This document shows positions 7,835 through 12,549 of a DNA stretch of 12,549 nt, in pieces (position 1 is the first letter of the stretch; each line of letters begins with the position of its first letter). The stretch covers positions 3,598 through 16,146 of the forward strand of contig NW_003113972.1 of assembly GCF_000003605.2 (NCBI RefSeq), given 5' to 3'. Made by a program: the position numbers and the translations under genes. Below the pieces are notes generated by a model. It was not told the origin of the DNA and did not search any database. It saw only the letters and a program-made list of their open reading frames with translations. Source of the DNA: Saccoglossus kowalevskii (taxonomy: Eukaryota; Hemichordata; Enteropneusta; Harrimaniidae).

Positions 7835-8120
7835 GGCCTCTCCTTCCGTCAAGTGTGCCGCACACCGCGAGAGCATTGAAAGTACAATTTCGAAATTATA
7901 CAGGAAATCCTGCTTTTGGTGAAAAACAACAACTTCATCGCCCAGGAATAAACGTTTAGTAGATACAAAAATGTGTAATGTTTTCCATGTATTTTATTAT
8001 TTTGACGTATTAGCTACGTTATTCGTCATTGTGTCAGTTACTGGGCAAAAATAACTGTTTACCAAATGTACAAACAGTATATATATAGACAAACAATAGT
8101 GAAAACCATCCACGCTATTT
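7835..8120. other. Non-coding stretch
   Basis: Nothing recognisable. It lies between the tandem duplication and the LINE insertion. Confidence 0.45.
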
Positions 8121-8134
8121 ATGTATTTACTTAT
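8121..8134. repeat. Target-site duplication, 3' copy
   Basis: ATGTATTTACTTAT, identical to 8625-8638. It bounds the LINE fragment at its 3' end on the minus strand. Confidence 0.65.
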
Positions 8135-8624
8135 TGACTCATGCACAATCCCCGGAGGAAAAGGAAATAGTCACAAGGTACAAGAAAAAAAATAGATAAC
8201 AATATGCTAAATAACAAAATACAGTCACTAAATTACTAAATAATCCAAAATCACTAAAATACTAAACAATGAAAAATAGGTAAAATTTGTCATAACAGAA
8301 AAAAAAGTAAAAGTTAATATTAGACAGCCGGCATTAACATGTCAAGTAAGATACTGCTTCCTGACTTCAAAACCTTTTCTTAGCTTTATTGAAAAAATTG
8401 GTACGCAACTCATTATATTTGTTGCATTCCATTAGAAAGTGTATTTCATCCTCAATTAGACCTTTGTTACACATGTCACAAACTGAACCCTGTTGTTTAA
8501 GGTGATTTTTTTTTTATGACGACCGTTTCAATTTTGAGACTATGGTCACTAAGACGAAATTTGGTAAGCATACTACGCAGTTCAAAGGTTTTTAGCTTGA
8601 CTAAATCAGTTTATATACACCTTG
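8135..8624 (-). mobile_element. 5'-truncated LINE (non-LTR retrotransposon) insertion
   Basis: A 490-bp segment is flanked by identical 14-bp direct repeats. On the minus strand it encodes the C-terminal end of a LINE reverse transcriptase polyprotein (8607-8367), followed by a 3' UTR of about 230 bp ending in GAGTCA just before the duplicated site. This is the structure expected of target-primed reverse transcription with 5' truncation. The coding part is frameshifted, so the copy is dead. The LINE clade cannot be told from so short a piece. Confidence 0.75.
8367..8607 (-). pseudogene. LINE ORF2 C-terminus relic
   Basis: The first part (8607 to about 8517) reads RSMLTKFRLSDHSLKIE, the 'LTKFRxSxHxLxIE' block that precedes the terminal zinc knuckle in many invertebrate LINE polyproteins. 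The second part (8504-8367), in a different frame, contains CDMCNKGLIEDEIHFLMEC (8480-8424). That is a C-x2-C-x9-H-x4-C knuckle, followed by KYNELR and a stop at 8367-8369. The frames change around a run of ten T (8506-8515), so a homopolymer slip probably broke the frame. The usual basic residues before the knuckle (GRY...ER.C) are also degraded. All upstream domains (endonuclease, RT core) are missing through truncation. Confidence 0.85.
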
Positions 8625-8638
8625 ATGTATTTACTTAT
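8625..8638. repeat. Target-site duplication, 5' copy
   Basis: ATGTATTTACTTAT, identical to 8121-8134. The match ends at both edges, so the duplication is exactly 14 bp. Confidence 0.65.
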
Positions 8639-8764
8639 AATAAACACATACTCACCCACACAGGAGCAATAATGGTTAAAAACTAATGAAAGAAATAAAG
8701 AAAAAACAACAAGCACTCAAAATGAAAAGAATAATCACTCACACAATATACATTCCATGTTATG

Positions 8765-8803
8765 TGACGTACAGCCACGTGTAATGTGACGTATAGTCAC
8801 GTG
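8765..8803. promoter_or_regulatory. Two tandem CRE/E-box composite units
   Basis: TGACGTAYAGYCACGTG occurs at 8765-8781 and 8787-8803, with 15 of 17 bases identical and a 22-bp period. Each unit joins a CRE half-site (TGACGT) to a palindromic E-box (CACGTG) with fixed spacing. This would suit paired binding of bZIP and bHLH-zip factors on one face of the helix. Function is inferred. Confidence 0.45.
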
Positions 8804-8917
8804 TTTACTCATTTGGTGCCAAGGTAATTTTAGCTTCGTGTTTCATGGATTAAAAAATCTGGAAAAAAAATGATGAAAATGCAGCTATTGCTTTTAAACC
8901 AATCCTCTAAGATTTTA

Positions 8918-8986
8918 CGTCATCTTTTGTACAATTAATCTAACGACATCATTTCTACAATTAATCGTGCGTCATTTTTTTTTCAG
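8918..8986 (+). repeat. 26-bp tandem repeat ending in a poly(T)-CAG
   Basis: Copies at 8918-8943 and 8944-8969 share CGWCATC, then TTT, then TACAATTAATC. A third partial copy (8970-8986) degenerates into T9-CAG. The last bases form a textbook 3' splice acceptor. Confidence 0.6.
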
Positions 8987-9093
8987 TGAAGGCTGGACTG
9001 TATAATGCTACACAACAGTCATTCCAACACGAGATAAACCCTGGGAGATCATCACAATCAATTAACATCCCGTCGTTCTCGAAATTGATGTAA
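8987..9093 (+). CDS. Candidate terminal coding exon, unknown product
   Basis: Directly after the strong acceptor TTTTTTTTTCAG, a frame in phase 2 stays open for 34 codons to TAA at 9091-9093. It begins KAGLYNATQQSFQHE and ends SINIPSFSKLM. The composition is balanced for an AT-rich region, and an N-linked glycosylation sequon (NAT) is present. I do not recognise it. The upstream exon is unknown; the donor-like TAG|GTAAGG at 7640 is one possible partner, with the LINE in the intron. The frame is short enough that chance is a real alternative. Confidence 0.2.
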
Positions 9094-9119
9094 ACCACCC
9101 AAACACAACATCAACAAAA

Positions 9120-9290
9120 TGAACGGCACGCGACCGGGTTAAACAATAAATCGTGATCTTCCGCCGGCACATAGTCCCAAAGAAAGCGTGGGCGGGGCGC
9201 AACCGGAAATGCGGTTAGTGAGATACCAAAATATAGTGCGTTGTTCCTGTTGCATGTGTTTATAAATGATGTGAATGTTACTATAAATAG
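9120..9290 (+). promoter_or_regulatory. Second CpG-rich, promoter-like patch
   Basis: About twelve CpG in the first 100 bp. A GC box, GTGGGCGGGGCG, lies near 9189-9200, followed at once by an ETS-type ACCGGAAAT. A consensus TATA box, TATAAATAG, sits at 9282-9290, with TCAGT at 9300-9304. The same stretch is open for 71 codons on the plus strand (9175-9387) without an ATG, so part of it might instead be an internal exon. No product is recognisable. Confidence 0.3.
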
Positions 9291-9390
9291 AAAGCATTAT
9301 CAGTATGTCACGACCCCGGATCATGACCCCACTTGTACCCCTGCAGATATCAATGCCTATGTTCTCGGTGCACGGTTATGTATCGCTTAA

Positions 9391-10708
9391 TTGCAGTGAC
9401 CTTTCATGTAGCTTTCTTGTAACACGACTTTATCCGTGCCTACTATGCCAGTCCAAGAATCGTTACGATACCCGCCATGATCCGTCAGCGTGATCGGATT
9501 TGTCTCCGTACACATCCTCGACGGATGCAACAATGCCACCGAAAGCTAACATACTGTATTACGAAGATGTCCCTTCTCTATCCTGGACTCTGTGCCGACA
9601 ACATCCTATATGTTAACACTGTCGGGGGACGTCACGTGTTCTGTCGTCACAAATTGTATATAGAAAAAATGTTAGGGTTCTTATCGATAAAAATGGTCAC
9701 CACTTCAACTAAATCTAGTTCAATACTGTTGTTTATGAACGATTACATAGACGGTCACTGTTTACATTCGAGTGAAAGTTTACTGTGACCCACGAAGATA
9801 GCGAGCCGTTGCAGTCTCCTTGGTGTATCGTGCTAGAAGTAGCAATATATCTTCTTTTCCCAGTTCAACGATTGCATAACCTTGTTTAAGGCGATGTGTT
9901 TTACTTACTGTGAAAAAGAGAAAGAATGGAATGGCAGTATTGCAGTAAGAGACACTATTTTGCTAATGATGTAGCTAAATTTCTCAAAATGTAGCCATTG
10001 CTTCATTTGTAATGTAGCTTTAGGGATACGTACTATAATAATGTCGTTCCATTCATTCGTGCGATCACAGTAAATACCCCCATACAGTTATAACCATCTT
10101 GCACTCACTTTCCCCCACTTATAAAACATATTTCTAAATTCTTCTCTATTTGAAAAATATCCAATTTTATCCAAATTTGCTGGCATTACTTTCTTGGTGA
10201 AGAGAGAAATAAGTATCAACTTTCTAACTAAAACTATTAGTCGTCCTCTGTTGCCAGGTAACAAATTCACGATATCACAATCTCATATTTTACGGTAGTA
10301 TATCAAATATACATCAATCATTTTATCCAAACTACGCTTTAAAGTCTAAAATTGCATCTCTCCTTCCTGGAAAAAAATCTCGAGATGGTGTAGTGGAAAA
10401 CACAGCATATCTAGCAGGAATTGTCACGTCGAAAAGTGAACAGAATCTAAATGACATTGTAATTTACTAAATTATTAAACATTTTTCTTTTTGTATAGTT
10501 GTGTGTATTCGCATACGTGATAGGGAGAGTAGAAATCACTCAACTTCTCTCGTTAACAGTATTATATATTATATCGGTAATATTTTGGCGTAACAATATG
10601 TTACTTGTCCTGCTATATGTCAGCTTAATGTTAGAGTGGTTTAATACTTCATTTCGCAATAAGAATTCTGATTATACATAAAAGAAAGACTACACGCTGT
10701 CCCTAACT
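9391..10708. other. Unassigned stretch
   Basis: Up to about 9790 the sequence is less AT-rich and has several open frames of 40-103 codons in different frames and strands, the longest at 9477-9788 plus. None shows a known domain and they contradict one another. GGACGTCACGTG at 9627-9638 is another CRE/E-box composite. At 9969-10019 the octamer ATGTAGCY occurs three times at 20- and 23-bp spacing. The rest is AT-rich and empty to my reading. Confidence 0.4.
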
Positions 10709-10906
10709 TCAAGTTCCGCCGGCTGATACACCCACCGTGTCGCCATCAATATACAACTCAAGACGCCAAATCATGCTTCTTAAATTCTGATCGTTTTGCG
10801 TGTCTGTGAATATGATGGCTTCACACCAGTGACCAAGCACAGTGATACTCTTCGTCCTTTCCTGTTCGAGGGTGTCCTTCAACGTAGTGAAGGCAACAAT
10901 AGATGT
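10709..10906 (-). CDS. Candidate 3'-terminal exon, possible laminin-G-like fragment
   Basis: The minus strand is open for 65 codons from just after CATCTTTAG (an acceptor-like end at 10907) to a TGA at 10709-10711, with no ATG at its start. It contains VLGHWCEAIIFTDTQ and, further on, WRLELYIDGDTVGVSAGG. The pattern W, hydrophobic strand, then LYIDG and V resembles the end of LamG/pentraxin-like jelly-roll domains (W..h..t......LYvDG..V). A second frame on the same strand is also open nearby (about 11040-10833), so chance or a frameshifted relic is possible. I could not identify a gene. Confidence 0.22.
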   Translation of the reverse strand, partial: TSIVAFTTLKDTLEQERTKSITVLGHWCEAIIFTDTQNDQNLRSMIWRLELYIDGDTVGVSAGGT

Positions 10907-10909
10907 CTA

Positions 10910-12549
10910 AAGATGCGGTTTTCTTTTGAAATTGTACACACTGGTGCTCCGGGTGACTGCTTGTAAAGACTGGATGTACACCCAGTTTCATAGCACCTAC
11001 AACAAATCTTGATTTAGCTGAGTTTTCCCGGCAGTTTTAAAGGTTTTAGTGTCGTTTCATCATGTCTGTTTCGTTATTGTTCATCGAGGCTGTTATTGTT
11101 ACTCTATAATTGTAAATTTATTTTGTTTTTATTATACGATTCATTTATTAGAAACAGTTTCCTATGGCGAAATGTGTCAATAGCAGTAAATTCACTGATT
11201 GTTAAAACATGTTATTGCTCATGACTAAATAACTGATTATAACTGTGTTATAATCCCACTTGCAAGACATATACAAACTACTACCAGTTTCCCACTGAGG
11301 CATCAATACCGCCATCCAGCTTTACTATTTTTTTTTAGGGTTTTTGTCATTCTGTATTCACTCGTGTATGACGTCAGTCTTATTCTATTTCAAAGCTATT
11401 AGATGAGTTCTAAAGTTTTGATTGTGCGTGATATTTCAATTTCTTCTGAGGAGTTTTGTCAGTGTTTTCAAATAAAATTGGGACGACACTGCAGTCGACA
11501 ACTTGAGTATTAAACCACATACGCGCGTATACGACCAATAGACGACATAACTCAAGTTTTCAAAGGCGCCATTGAAATAATTGAAATTAAAAAAACAGAT
11601 TTTGAAAACAAAGTCGGACATGGGGGTGGGATGCTTTTCTCCTTGTAATACCACCGAAAGAACACATGTTGGTTTGACATGGAATCCATCGAACTCGCGC
11701 ACTGGGGTGACAACTCAGTCACCTTCGGCCTCATTGGACTAGTTTTACATGGAGATAATAGGCTGTTTAAATTACACAGGACACGTTTCTGAAACTGGAG
11801 CCTAATGCCTTTACAAAACAAATAAAGGAGTTCTTCATGTGTCCATGGAAGGTACTAATACATCAACTTAAAGTGCAACTGTCTGATGACATCATCGTGG
11901 TTTCTTTCACTGTAGTTTCAAGGCTTCCATGCAGTACAAAGAGGCGAAATACGAGTATCATTTGATCAAGGCAGTCGTGACTTTATTTGGAATCTTGAAT
12001 ACAGTCCTATAGAAAGTGTACGGGGGTGTATAATTTTGTTTGGTCATGAAAAACACTCAGGCTGAACGTGGATGTACAATTTATGCGAACATCTCTTGTG
12101 TTTTGGTTGTTATGGTATCATAATGGGTATCAAAATAGACGGGCGGCTACTTTCAAGTTATTTACAATAAATGTGTATTTCTTTTATTCATATTCACGGG
12201 TGAAACTTGACAAATGATTAGTGTGTCAATTTGGTGTCCATCTCTACAACGTCTCAGGATATCTCCGGCTGAAAAGAACAGTGAATAAATTACCTTTGGG
12301 CTACAATTCAGCGATTTTCGACTGACTGGAAGGCCAACGTCACGGTTTCGTGTCGACTCACATTTAACCCAAGTATGTTGGATAAATACAAGGGGTCCAA
12401 GTATAGTGTAGACTCGATTTCCAGCCCCTGTCCCTCCCGGGCTGTCTCTCGCGTAAAGAGTTGCCGTTCCAGTTCATATTTGTTATACTGCCCTCATTTA
12501 TTATTTATACACAAACGTTTCAGAGCGCTGATTCACAATAGTACAGCGG
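10910..12549. other. Unassigned stretch to window end
   Basis: No supportable gene. It includes a perfect CRE palindrome TGACGTCA (11369-11376), a T9-AG acceptor-like site near 11337, and an acceptor-like CTTTCACTGTAG at 11904-11915 followed by 31 open codons. Two overlapping minus-strand frames (11436-11702, 11552-11821) have no recognisable motif. Confidence 0.4.

Noticed and set aside
9477-9788. 103-residue plus-strand open frame
   Set aside because: Several other frames on both strands are equally open here and none shows a recognisable domain.
11325-11410. T9-AG acceptor-like site near 11337
   Set aside because: All three frames downstream stop within about 25 codons and none is recognisable.
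11904-12012. Acceptor-like site followed by 31 open codons (SFKASMQYKEAKYEYH...)
   Set aside because: Too short, another frame is open too, and no homology was recognised.
1-12549. CRISPR array, bacterial operon or tRNA/rRNA gene
   Set aside because: No regularly spaced direct repeats, no cloverleaf or rRNA signature, and the overall character is eukaryotic.

Overview
The window is animal nuclear DNA, most likely from a marine invertebrate. It is AT-rich and gene-sparse, with microsatellites, small palindromic repeats and a decayed LINE relic. It has no bacterial operon structure. The one gene identified with confidence is a TAL1/SCL-family bHLH transcription factor on the minus strand (4291..5145). 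Its bHLH is nearly identical to the vertebrate TAL1/TAL2/LYL1 class, but the rest of the protein is not, which argues against a vertebrate. A non-vertebrate deuterostome (amphioxus, hemichordate, echinoderm) or a lophotrochozoan would fit; I cannot choose between them.

Layout. 1-260: diverged duplication plus an imperfect hairpin. 1318-2388: AT-rich DNA with three same-facing CTCF-like motifs and a weaker opposite one, around a CAAC/GTTG-rich foldback repeat (about 1933-2256). 3079-3175: CRE/E-box, CCAAT and ATGGCGG promoter-like cluster. 3180-4290: 3' flank of the TAL gene with candidate poly(A) signals. 4291-5145: the TAL gene as a single uninterrupted coding block. 5146-6283: its 5' flank, with a TATA-like box and a CLEAR-type E-box. 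6284-6325 and 7415-7457: two near-perfect palindromes of one family. 7255-7395: CpG-rich patch with NRF1-like sites. 7567-7834: diverged tandem duplication. 8121-8638: 5'-truncated LINE insertion with 14-bp target-site duplications. 8765-8803: two tandem CRE/E-box units. 8918-9093: 26-bp tandem repeat running into a strong 3' splice site and a short open exon-like segment. 9120-9390: second CpG-rich, promoter-like patch. 10712-10906 (minus): an open, exon-like segment with a weak laminin-G-like signature. The rest is non-coding as far as I can read.

Only the TAL gene is firmly functional. The CpG patches, splice-site-like signals and short open segments suggest one or more further transcripts between 7.2 and 11 kb, but no product was identified. 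The regulatory motifs are pattern matches only. No viral or toxin gene was seen.
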